In this document: in pieces, positions 7,463 through 14,433 of the stretch
Numbering within the stretch: position 1 is the first letter of the stretch
Layout: every line of letters starts with the position of its first letter
NCBI GenBank assembly: GCA_003133815.1
Contig: PKZR01000397.1
Span: 1-23,211 of the forward strand
Origin: Limisphaerales bacterium
Lineage (GTDB): Bacteria > Verrucomicrobiota > Verrucomicrobiia > Limisphaerales > UBA11358
DNA: 23,211 nt
Reading direction: 5' to 3'
Made by a program: the position numbers and the translations under genes
Notes under the pieces: model-generated
Databases searched by the model: none
Told to the model about the DNA's origin: nothing
What the model saw: the letters and a program-made list of their open reading frames with translations, nothing else

Positions 7463-8860
7463 TCACGATTTTTCCGACTTCAACGTCTCCGAAATTCTTT
7501 CCAGTCGCGACGCTCTTGACGCCTTCAGCAAAACCACGTCTCCAATTTTTAAAAATTTTCTGATCACAGTCACCGCCGCCTCGATATTTTCAAATTCAAT
7601 TACGCGGCTTAATCCCCCGTCTCGGGCGGCGTTGCCCGTGACTGCGGCCATTTTTCCAACGGTGAACAATTGACCGATCTTCAATTCCGCCGCGCGCCGG
7701 CCAACTTCAGTGTGCGCCACTTCGCTGTGCGCGCCTAGCTCTTCCATATCGCCCAGAACCGCCACGCGCCGGCCTTGCAGCGGCAAATCACACAACGTTT
7801 CCAGCGCGGCAATTGTCGAATCCGCATTCGCGTTGTAGGCATCGTCCAGCACGCGAACACCGTTCGCTTCCCAAAATTGCAGCCGCATTTTTGGCGGCTT
7901 GCAGTCGGCCAGACCTCTTTGAATTTCGTCGCAACTCAAGCCGAGTTCCTCGCCAACTGCAATCGCAAACAAAGCATTCGTTACCTGATGGCGGCCGAGC
8001 AAATTGATCCGGTATTCGCCGCAAAACTCCTCTTTCAATGTTTGCACTCGAAACGTAACGCCATTTTTGTCCAGCCGGATTTTATCCGCTCGCCAATCAT
8101 TGCCTTTTCCAAGCCCGACACGGATAACTTTCGCCTTCGTCCTCCGGGCGATTTTATCCGTCCATTCATTATCGCCGTTTACAAATAGTGTGCCATCCGC
8201 CGGCAACAGTTCCGAGATCCATCCTTCCTCGCGAGCTACGCCCGCAATGTTGCCAAAAAATTCCAAATGCTCGCGTCCGATATTTGTCAGCACGCCAAAT
8301 TTTGGCCTGATCATATTCACAAGCGGAGCGAGTTCGCCCGGATGATTCGTTCCGGCTTCCACGACGGCAGCTTGATGCGATTTTTTCAGCCGCAACAGCG
8401 TCAGCGGGACGCCGATATTGTTATTGAAACTCGCCTCGCTCCACAGTGTCGAAAATTTCTGGCGCAAAACCGAAGCGAGCAATTCTTTCACCGTCGTTTT
8501 GCCATTTGAACCAACGACGCAAACAACCGGCAATTCAAATTGCCGCCTGTGAGCTGCCGCCAGTTTTCCGAGCGCGATTCTAGCATCGTCCACGAGTAAA
8601 ATTGCAACGTCTGCCGCGACTTTGGACTTTGGATTTCGAACTTTGGATTTTTCCACGACGACTGCTGAAACATTTTTAGCCACAACTTCGGTCAAGAAAT
8701 CATGGCCGTCGAATTTTTCGCCGCGAATGGCAAAGAACAAGTCGCCTGGGTGTGTCTGTCGCGAATCTATGGAGACATTTTTCACCATAGTTTCAGACTT
8801 GCCGCTCATGATTTCGGCGGCGCAAGCTTCAGCGACAAATTTCAAAGAGCGTTCTTCCAC
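7463..8860 (-). CDS. murF: UDP-MurNAc-tripeptide--D-Ala-D-Ala ligase MurF
   Basis: The last cytoplasmic Mur ligase, joining D-Ala-D-Ala to UDP-MurNAc-tripeptide with ATP. The 465 residues hold the N-terminal Mur ligase domain (VSIDSRQTHPGDLFFAIRG, about 29-47), the P-loop GSNGKTT (117-123), SEASFNNNIGVPLTLL (141-156), TNIGREHLEFF (192-202) and the MurF-type DDAYNANADS, then a C-terminal domain with GDMEELG. A MurE-type DNPR motif is absent, which supports MurF. The start is GTG at 8860, six bases after the ftsI stop; no ribosome binding site is visible. Residues 71-81 (KSKVRNPKSKV) are encoded by a small 7-base repeat that looks inserted. murE, normally between ftsI and murF, is missing. Confidence 0.96.
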   Translation of the reverse strand: MEERSLKFVAEACAAEIMSGKSETMVKNVSIDSRQTHPGDLFFAIRGEKFDGHDFLTEVVAKNVSAVVVEKSKVRNPKSKVAADVAILLVDDARIALGKLAAAHRRQFELPVVCVVGSNGKTTVKELLASVLRQKFSTLWSEASFNNNIGVPLTLLRLKKSHQAAVVEAGTNHPGELAPLVNMIRPKFGVLTNIGREHLEFFGNIAGVAREEGWISELLPADGTLFVNGDNEWTDKIARRTKAKVIRVGLGKGNDWRADKIRLDKNGVTFRVQTLKEEFCGEYRINLLGRHQVTNALFAIAVGEELGLSCDEIQRGLADCKPPKMRLQFWEANGVRVLDDAYNANADSTIAALETLCDLPLQGRRVAVLGDMEELGAHSEVAHTEVGRRAAELKIGQLFTVGKMAAVTGNAARDGGLSRVIEFENIEAAVTVIRKFLKIGDVVLLKASRASRLERISETLKSEKS

Positions 8861-8866
8861 AAAATT

Positions 8867-10768
8867 TCAACGTGAAACGCCTGCAGCCACAAGTAGCGCT
8901 GGCGAATTTGGCGCCTGCATATGCTCATCCGCTGGAATGTTCAAGTAGCTCGCGCAGCGCTCGGCGACATTATGGAAAACCGGGCCGCAAAGCGCACCGC
9001 CGAACGCGCGTCCGCCTTCCTTCGGTGAATCCATCACGATTGAAATGCAAATCTTCGGATTGTCCGCCGGGAAAAAACCAATGAAAGAAACAACAAAGCG
9101 ATCGTTCGCATATTTTCCGTCCTCGACTTTCTGCGCCGTGCCGGTTTTTCCGGCGACGACGTAATCCGCAAGGCGTGCCAGCGGAGCGGTGCCTTCATCC
9201 GACACGACGGTTTTCAAAGCCTCAACCATCTGCTTGGCGGTGTCTTCACTGACAACACGGCGGACGGCTTGCGGCTCGTATTTTTGCACGATATTTCCTT
9301 CGCTGTCCTGAAGTTGTTTCACGAGCATCGGACGCATTAGCACGCCGCCATTGGCGATCGCTGAAATGGCCATCGCCATCTGCAATCGCGTCACGGCCAC
9401 GCCCTGCCCCATCGGAATTTGCGCAATGGAGTACTTTCCCCACTCATTTGCCGGACGAACAAAGCGGTGTGCGCTGACTTCACCGGGCAGCGGAATTCCC
9501 GTGGCCGCTCCAAATCCAAAATCGGTCATGTATTCATAAAGCCTCGGTGCCTGAAGTTTTATCCCAATTTTTGATGCGCCAATATTTGACGATTTTTCCA
9601 AAACCTCCCAGACAGGAATGTTGCCGAGATGATTGTGCTCCGCGTCGTGTAATGTGATTCCACCGTAATGAAAAAGCCCGTTCTCACAAAACACCGTGTC
9701 ATTGAGCGAAACAATGCGGTCGTTCAACGCACCGGAAATGACAATTGTCTTGAACGTCGAACCGGGCTCCATCACGTCACTGATAACGCGGTTCGGCTCG
9801 TTGTTCGTATTAATGGATTGAAGATTGTTCGGGTCAAAATTTGGGAACGAAGCCATCGCAAGAATTTCCCCCGTGCCCGGACGTGTGATGATGCCGGTGA
9901 TGCCTGCAGGCAAGTGCTCTCGCATCGCATCGGCAAGTTCCGTCTCCAAAATGTTCTGCACCGCCGTGTCAATCGTCAGCACGACGTTCAAACCATCGCG
10001 CGCCTGAACATCCTCGTCCCGATAGGCGGTCAACTCGTTTTTACGGCTGTCCATTCCCGTCACACGCCAGCCGGAAGCGCCTTCAAGCTTGTTGTCGAAA
10101 AAATTTTCGATGCCGTCGTAGCCAAAAAGTTCAGAGGTGTTGTTCGTGGTTTGTTTCGTGCCGACAAAGCCCAGAACATGCGCCGCTAGCGCTCCATTTT
10201 GATAAACTCGCAATTGATCATCCTCTCCAAAAATCGCGTGTTGCCGTAAATTGAAGGCGACGTTCCTGAAATCAACCCGCTCCGTTTTTGACATTTTGCT
10301 CAGGTCAATTGCCAGCGGCAGATTTGTCATGGTGCAATAGATTTTCTGCCACGTTTCGTCGGAAACTTTTCGCTGAAGCACGGCATATTGATTTGTGACC
10401 GTCTGGCCCTTTGAATTTTTCATCAGGCGCGGCTGCAATTTTTGAAGCAAATCCGCCTCATTCATCTGCAACAGTGGAGCGAGCGCGTGTGCGACGGCGG
10501 CCTGCTGGTTCCCCATGAGCAACGGATTCGCGCAAACGGTTTTAACCGGAACTGTCGTCGCCAGAAGATTTCCGTTCACGTCCAGTATGTCGCCACGACG
10601 CGCAGCCTGCGGAATTTTTTCCTGCGAGCCTTTTTCCGCGAGCGCACCGAGTTCAGCGTGGCGCCACAGTTGCAAATCCACGAGCCGTAAGCCCAGCCCG
10701 ATGAACGCCAGCACCACTAGTGCCATCATCGCCACAGTCCGGGCGAGTTGTTGTCCGCGATTTTTCAT
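8867..10768 (-). CDS. ftsI: Septal class B penicillin-binding protein FtsI (PBP3)
   Basis: A division-specific D,D-transpeptidase that crosslinks septal peptidoglycan and works with FtsW. With the ATG at 10768 it has 633 residues: a short basic start (MKNRGQQLAR), one membrane anchor at about 12-31, the PBP dimerisation domain with RRGDILDVNGNLLATT (57-72), and a transpeptidase domain with all three motifs: EPGSTFK (active Ser about 337), SSN (393-395) and KTGT (541-544). No PASTA domain follows. The frame also offers a TTG at 10807 that would add thirteen residues; neither start has a convincing ribosome binding site, and ATG was chosen because membrane anchors in this family start close to the N-terminus. 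It lies 74 bases after ftsL and six bases before murF. Confidence 0.94.
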   Translation of the reverse strand: MKNRGQQLARTVAMMALVVLAFIGLGLRLVDLQLWRHAELGALAEKGSQEKIPQAARRGDILDVNGNLLATTVPVKTVCANPLLMGNQQAAVAHALAPLLQMNEADLLQKLQPRLMKNSKGQTVTNQYAVLQRKVSDETWQKIYCTMTNLPLAIDLSKMSKTERVDFRNVAFNLRQHAIFGEDDQLRVYQNGALAAHVLGFVGTKQTTNNTSELFGYDGIENFFDNKLEGASGWRVTGMDSRKNELTAYRDEDVQARDGLNVVLTIDTAVQNILETELADAMREHLPAGITGIITRPGTGEILAMASFPNFDPNNLQSINTNNEPNRVISDVMEPGSTFKTIVISGALNDRIVSLNDTVFCENGLFHYGGITLHDAEHNHLGNIPVWEVLEKSSNIGASKIGIKLQAPRLYEYMTDFGFGAATGIPLPGEVSAHRFVRPANEWGKYSIAQIPMGQGVAVTRLQMAMAISAIANGGVLMRPMLVKQLQDSEGNIVQKYEPQAVRRVVSEDTAKQMVEALKTVVSDEGTAPLARLADYVVAGKTGTAQKVEDGKYANDRFVVSFIGFFPADNPKICISIVMDSPKEGGRAFGGALCGPVFHNVAERCASYLNIPADEHMQAPNSPALLVAAGVSR

Positions 10769-10842
10769 ACTAAAATGGCCAGCCGCCCGTGGCGATCGGT
10801 TCCTCAACCAACGGCGTCACGAGCGGCGGCCAAAATTTTGCT

Positions 10843-11226
10843 TTATTGAGACATTGCGTCAATTGGCCGCGCGGCGAATTGTCGCGTCATATTTTTAATC
10901 ACCGGCATTGAAATCGCAGGCTCGCTCAGCCGGACAACCTGCATCGGCTGCGCGGGCGAAAGTCCCAAGTTTAATTCCTTCGCACGCTCGTCCAGTTTCA
11001 CCGGCGAACGCAATTCCGCGAGATCTTTTACGCGCTGATCGTCGTCTTTCTGCAATTGCACCAGGCGGATTTCCTTGTCACGAATTTGTTTGCCGAGTTC
11101 ATAAATCTGCCCTTTCTGCCAGACGTAACCGACCGCCGCGCCCGCGATGACAAAGCATGCAAAAAACGCCGCCAGCGCCGGACCGAACCGGATTGCCGCA
11201 GCCTGGTTTTTTTTGTTTTTCGCCAT
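10843..11226 (-). CDS. ftsL: FtsL-like small divisome membrane protein
   Basis: A 127-residue bitopic protein with a basic cytoplasmic start (MAKNKKNQAAAIRFG), one membrane segment at about 15-36 and a periplasmic coiled-coil region at about 40-85 (YELGKQIRDKEIRLVQLQKDDDQRVKDL). FtsL partners with FtsB and FtsQ and helps activate FtsWI. Sequence identity in this family is low, so the call rests on size, topology, coiled coil and position between rsmH and ftsI. The ATG is one base after the rsmH stop. The protein ends AMSQ; the 74 bases after it contain an open frame in another phase (see findings), so the true C-terminus deserves a check. Confidence 0.88.
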   Translation of the reverse strand: MAKNKKNQAAAIRFGPALAAFFACFVIAGAAVGYVWQKGQIYELGKQIRDKEIRLVQLQKDDDQRVKDLAELRSPVKLDERAKELNLGLSPAQPMQVVRLSEPAISMPVIKNMTRQFAARPIDAMSQ

Positions 11227-11227
11227 A

Positions 11228-12160
11228 TCAGATTTTTTCCAAAATTCTCAACTGCGCGCTCCGGCTGCGCGGGTTTTCCCTCAATTCGTTTTCGCCGGGC
11301 AAAACCGCCTTGCGCAAAACCCATTTCAACTCCGGTTCATGCGGCTGGCGCAATTCCGGTACGTCCACTTCGCCGCTGAACGTGTAATCACGCGCTTTCT
11401 CGCGGCCAAAATCTTTCACCACGCGGTCTTCAAGCGAATGAAACGTGATGACCGCCAGCCGTCCGCCAGGCTTCAAAATTTTTACCGCCGCTTCCAACCC
11501 GCGTTTTAAAGAGCTGATTTCATCGTTCACTGCAATCCGCAGCGCTTGAAAAACCTTTGTCGCCGGATGCGCCTTTCTTCCGGCGCGCGGGGAAATTCTT
11601 TCAATCATCTCTGCCAATTGCAGCGTCGTCTCAAATTTTCTTTGTGCGCGGTCATGCATAATTGCCTTTGCGAATCGCCGCGAATCGCGTTCGCCTCCGA
11701 ACTCCCAAAAAAATTTCGCCAGTGTCTCGGCGTCTTCGCCGTTCACCAAATCCGCCGCCGTCAGCGGCTGGCGGTTGTCCATCCGCATGTCCAGCGGGCC
11801 GTCAAGCTGAAAACTAAATCCACGTTCCGCCGAATTCAGTTGCGGCGAGCTGACGCCCAAATCCAGCAGCACACCGTCACAGCTTTTTTCCGCAATCCAG
11901 TCCGCCAGTTCCGCAAAATTTCCGCGACGCAAATCAAAGCGCCCGGCAAATTTTTCCGCCAACCGCTTTTTGGCGGCTTCAACCGCGACGCCATCGCGAT
12001 CGCACCCAGACAGCCATCCAGTCGGCGAACTCTCCGCCAATATGCTCGCGGCGTGGCCAGCCCCACCGAGCGTGCCGTCGGCGTAGCACCCGCCCGCCTT
12101 CGGCTTCAGCGCGTCCAAGACCTCCGCCGCCATCACTGGTTTGTGAATGAATTCTGGCAC
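11228..12160 (-). CDS. rsmH: 16S rRNA (cytosine(1402)-N(4))-methyltransferase RsmH
   Basis: An S-adenosylmethionine-dependent enzyme (formerly MraW) that methylates N4 of C1402 in 16S rRNA. The 310 residues show HKPVMAAEVLDAL (6-18), the SAM-binding DGTLGGAGHA (28-37), DLGVSSPQLNSAERGFSF, the family signature RISPRAGRKAHPATKVFQALRI (around 194-215), and VITFHSLEDRVVK. The start is GTG at 12160, the position expected for the family; an ATG just upstream (12167) is in another frame. No clear ribosome binding site is seen. It sits 19 bases after the unrecognised 171-residue gene and one base before ftsL. Confidence 0.97.
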   Translation of the reverse strand: MPEFIHKPVMAAEVLDALKPKAGGCYADGTLGGAGHAASILAESSPTGWLSGCDRDGVAVEAAKKRLAEKFAGRFDLRRGNFAELADWIAEKSCDGVLLDLGVSSPQLNSAERGFSFQLDGPLDMRMDNRQPLTAADLVNGEDAETLAKFFWEFGGERDSRRFAKAIMHDRAQRKFETTLQLAEMIERISPRAGRKAHPATKVFQALRIAVNDEISSLKRGLEAAVKILKPGGRLAVITFHSLEDRVVKDFGREKARDYTFSGEVDVPELRQPHEPELKWVLRKAVLPGENELRENPRSRSAQLRILEKI

Positions 12161-12179
12161 TGCCCATTTTTTGTTTTGG

Positions 12180-12695
12180 TTAAAGCGCCGTCACCTTTAA
12201 AAGCCGTTCGCCCAAAATCTCCCAAGATTTTTTTGCGGGCTGCAAATCAGGCATGTCAATATTGGGTGCAGGACGTGATTTCATTGGAACAATTTCCACG
12301 TCTGCGTCGGTCAAATCGTTGTGGACGACTTTTACACTGTCCAAGGAAAGTTCGGCTTGCACAGCAGGGCGCGAAAAACATTTCACTTCTTCCTGCGAAC
12401 CGCGTAGCATCGTCATCGGATTTAATTTCGTCGTCCAAGTCGCCAGGGATTTCGGCGACGAAGAAATTACGGGCATTTTTTGCGTCTTCGCCCACGTCGG
12501 CGTGGAGATTTTTCCCAAGGGAGCAACTGGATTTTCCAGCGGCAACTTCGGCGATTCAGTTTGCCCTAGAGTCGTAAAAGGATTTTTAGGCGAGACAAAT
12601 TTCGGAAGATAAGCCTGTTTGCTTTCACGATACGCGACTGCGCCGCGTCCGCTGACCAGACTTTTTCCAGCTGCTAGTAGCTTTCCAAGTTTCAT
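12180..12695 (-). CDS. Unrecognised 171-residue protein between mraZ and rsmH
   Basis: I do not recognise a characterised family. The ATG at 12695 is four bases after the mraZ stop; the frame is open further upstream, but that part overlaps mraZ and looks like its shadow. The protein starts with a basic, weakly amphipathic stretch (MKLGKLLAAGKSLVSGRGAV), then YLPKFVSPKNPF (29-40), a long Pro/Ser/Thr/Lys-rich and probably disordered middle (about 41-100), and a more acidic, ordered-looking end: AVQAELSLDSVKVVHNDLTD (111-130) and KKSWEILGERLLKVTAL (155-171). There is no membrane segment or signal peptide, so it is probably cytoplasmic. Its place inside the tight operon, under MraZ control, suggests a role in division or wall synthesis; this is inference from context only. 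Confidence 0.8.
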   Translation of the reverse strand: MKLGKLLAAGKSLVSGRGAVAYRESKQAYLPKFVSPKNPFTTLGQTESPKLPLENPVAPLGKISTPTWAKTQKMPVISSSPKSLATWTTKLNPMTMLRGSQEEVKCFSRPAVQAELSLDSVKVVHNDLTDADVEIVPMKSRPAPNIDMPDLQPAKKSWEILGERLLKVTAL

Positions 12696-12699
12696 ATTT

Positions 12700-13164
12700 T
12701 TATTCCATGAGTTTGAAGGCCTCGGACGCGAGAACCGCGTCTGCAGCCTTGACGTTTTCGTGACGGGACGGATTCCAAATCTCAAAGCGGTCGAGCAAGC
12801 CGACGAACACGGCTTCGTCCTTGATGCCCGCCGCACGCGCCATTTCTTCAGGCAGACAAATCCGCCCGGCTTTGTCCAAGGTCACCTGGACGGATTCGCT
12901 TCCGATAAATCGTTTCAGAACAACCTTGTTCGGGTTGCCGTTTGGCATCGCGTCAATGTCCGCCTTCAGCTTCGCCATTTCCGTCGGCGGCAAAACGCGC
13001 AGGCAGGTTCCGGCTTGATGCTGCGGCCAAAGAATCAGGGTCAGTTCGGTGCCCTCGCTTTCAGGCCGCCATTTTGCAGGAATCTGAACGCGCCGCTTCT
13101 CGTCCACTCCATGCCGATAGAGCGAATTGTAATAACTCGGCCCGTTTGTTTTCGCCGCACTCAT
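12700..13164 (-). CDS. mraZ: Transcriptional regulator MraZ
   Basis: MraZ is the DNA-binding repressor or regulator at the head of dcw operons. The 154 residues contain the usual two SpoVT/AbrB-like halves: YRHGVDEKRRVQIPAKWR (16-33) and VTLDKAGRICLPEEMARAAGI (94-114), with the conserved DEKRR and DKAGR signatures. The ends are slightly extended relative to the usual 140-150. ATG at 13164 is the start; the upstream GGTG is a weak ribosome binding site. Four TGGGN-type boxes at ten-base spacing lie in its own promoter, so it probably controls itself and the operon. It is first in the unit; an unrecognised gene and rsmH follow. Confidence 0.96.
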   Translation of the reverse strand: MSAAKTNGPSYYNSLYRHGVDEKRRVQIPAKWRPESEGTELTLILWPQHQAGTCLRVLPPTEMAKLKADIDAMPNGNPNKVVLKRFIGSESVQVTLDKAGRICLPEEMARAAGIKDEAVFVGLLDRFEIWNPSRHENVKAADAVLASEAFKLME

Positions 13165-13196
13165 TTATTCACCGAAATCTTAAAAACGGTCTTGTA

Positions 13197-13231
13197 ACCC
13201 ACAACACCCCACTGTTATCCACTTTAACCCA
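13197..13231 (-). promoter_or_regulatory. MraZ box: four TGGGN repeats at 10-base spacing
   Basis: Read on the minus strand, TGGGT (13231-13227), TGGAT (13221-13217), TGGGG (13211-13207) and TGGGT (13201-13197) recur at exact ten-base steps with five-base spacers. This is the known MraZ operator pattern (TGGGN separated by five bases); only the second unit deviates. The array begins inside the promoter spacer, covers the -10 element and runs past the likely transcription start, which suggests repression by blocking RNA polymerase. Confidence 0.9.
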
Positions 13232-13242
13232 CCCGATGTCAA
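13214..13242 (-). promoter_or_regulatory. Sigma70-like promoter of the dcw operon
   Basis: On the minus strand a perfect -35 TTGACA (13242-13237) is followed after 17 bases by GATAAC (13219-13214), four of six matches to TATAAT. Transcription would start near 13207, giving a leader of about 40 bases before mraZ. The MraZ boxes overlap it. Two CCGTCA repeats 11 bases apart (13267-13262 and 13256-13251) lie just upstream of the -35 and could be an activator or UP-like site. Confidence 0.7.
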
Positions 13243-13279
13243 CTAAAATGTGACGGAAAAATGACGGTTTATTAGAAAG

Positions 13280-13288
13280 TTATTCACA
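13280..13288 (+). promoter_or_regulatory. DnaA-box-like nonamer TTATTCACA
   Basis: TTATTCACA fits the DnaA consensus TTATNCACA and lies between the divergent mraZ and queA promoters. A near match TTATCCACT (13215-13223) overlaps the mraZ -10, and a second TTATTCACA is at 15140-15148. A nine-base match can occur by chance, so DnaA control is only a possibility. Confidence 0.3.
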
Positions 13289-13345
13289 ATTCTGAAATGA
13301 CCTGCATTTGCCACAAATCTCAATTATGTTTTCCAAATGCCTTTC

Positions 13346-13354
13346 TGCTATGTT
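13346..13354 (+). promoter_or_regulatory. Possible extended -10 promoter of queA
   Basis: TGCTATGTT fits the extended -10 form TGnTATnnT. It would start transcription near 13361, one or two bases before the queA ATG at 13363, which would give a leaderless message. There is no good -35 and no ribosome binding site before queA. Weak evidence from one short motif. Confidence 0.3.
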
Positions 13355-13362
13355 TTCGCCCG

Positions 13363-14433
13363 ATGCGAACCGCAGATTTCCATTTCGAACTGCCGCCAGA
13401 GCTGATTGCACAATATCCCGCGAACAAACGGGATGAATCACGGCTTCTTGTTTTGCACCGGAAGGAAAACCGCGTTGAACATCTTCATTTTCCTGATTTG
13501 ACAGCTTTTTTCCGCGCGGGAGATGTGCTTGTGCTCAACAATTCCCGCGTAATCCCAGCGAGGCTGCGCGGAGTGAACGCAAAAAGCGGTGGAAAATTTG
13601 AAATTTTGCTGCTCGAAGAAAATGAAAAAAATGATTGGTGGGTGATGATCCGCCCTGGAAAAAAAGCAAGGATTGGGACACAAATCATTTTGAGCGATGC
13701 AAACAGTCAGCCGACAAAAATCGCCGCCACAGTTTTATGCGCCAATTCAGAATGTCACCGCCGTCTGAAATTTTCCGGCACAAACGATTTGCGTGACGAA
13801 TTGGATTCGCTCGGTGAAATGCCTTTGCCACCCTACATTCATCGCGACAACAAACTTGCTGAGGATAAAAACCGTTATCAAACCGTCTTTGCCAAAACCG
13901 CCGGGTCAGTCGCCGCGCCGACGGCTGGTTTGCACTTCACGCCGGAATTGCTGGAAGAAATTCGGGCGCGTGGCGTGAAAATCTGTTTCGTGACATTGCA
14001 CGTCGGACTCGGAACTTTCCTGCCGGTGAAATCCGAAACGCTCGCCAATCATAAAATGCACGAGGAAAGGTTTGAAGTCTGTGAAGATACGGTCTGCGCC
14101 GTGAACGAAGCAAAAAGGTCCTGCAATCGAGTGATTGCAGTTGGGACGACAACTGTTCGTGTTTTGGAAACCGTCGCCGCCCAAAATGGTGGAACACTCA
14201 ATGTTTATAGAGGAAAAACAAACATATTCATTTTTCCGCCGTTCAATTTCAAAATCGTGGATGCGCTGTTGACAAACTTCCACCTGCCCTGCTCCACTTT
14301 GCTGATGCTCGTGAGCGCGTTTGCCACGCCGGATGAAATTGCCGGGCGTGAAATGGTTTTGTCCGCCTATGCCGGGGCAATCCGCGAACGTTACAGATTT
14401 TTCAGCTATGGCGACGCGATGCTGATTTTATGA
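13363..14433 (+). CDS. queA: S-adenosylmethionine:tRNA ribosyltransferase-isomerase QueA
   Basis: QueA moves the ribosyl part of S-adenosylmethionine to preQ1 in tRNA, giving epoxyqueuosine in the wobble position of GUN tRNAs. The 356-residue protein has the family start (DFHFELPPELIAQYP, 5-19), RDESRLLVL (23-31), LVLNNSRVIPARL (56-68), SVAAPTAGLHFT (182-193), TLHVGLGTFLPV (211-222), and LLTNFHLPCSTLLMLVSAF (302-320). The frame opens upstream to an ATG at 13297, but family alignment from memory places the start at MRTADFHF. No ribosome binding site is seen. It is divergent from mraZ, with about 200 bases between the two, and overlaps the next gene by four bases (ATGA). Confidence 0.96.
   Translation: MRTADFHFELPPELIAQYPANKRDESRLLVLHRKENRVEHLHFPDLTAFFRAGDVLVLNNSRVIPARLRGVNAKSGGKFEILLLEENEKNDWWVMIRPGKKARIGTQIILSDANSQPTKIAATVLCANSECHRRLKFSGTNDLRDELDSLGEMPLPPYIHRDNKLAEDKNRYQTVFAKTAGSVAAPTAGLHFTPELLEEIRARGVKICFVTLHVGLGTFLPVKSETLANHKMHEERFEVCEDTVCAVNEAKRSCNRVIAVGTTTVRVLETVAAQNGGTLNVYRGKTNIFIFPPFNFKIVDALLTNFHLPCSTLLMLVSAFATPDEIAGREMVLSAYAGAIRERYRFFSYGDAMLIL

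Noticed and set aside
12696..12836. Upstream extension of the 171-residue protein frame into mraZ
   Set aside because: The extension lies inside the mraZ coding region in another frame, is Arg/Ser-rich and has no known motif; the ATG at 12695 just after the mraZ stop fits better.
13297..13362. Earlier ATG for queA
   Set aside because: The 22 extra residues (Cys/Phe-rich) are not part of the QueA family, which starts at MRTADFHF; the stretch holds a likely promoter.
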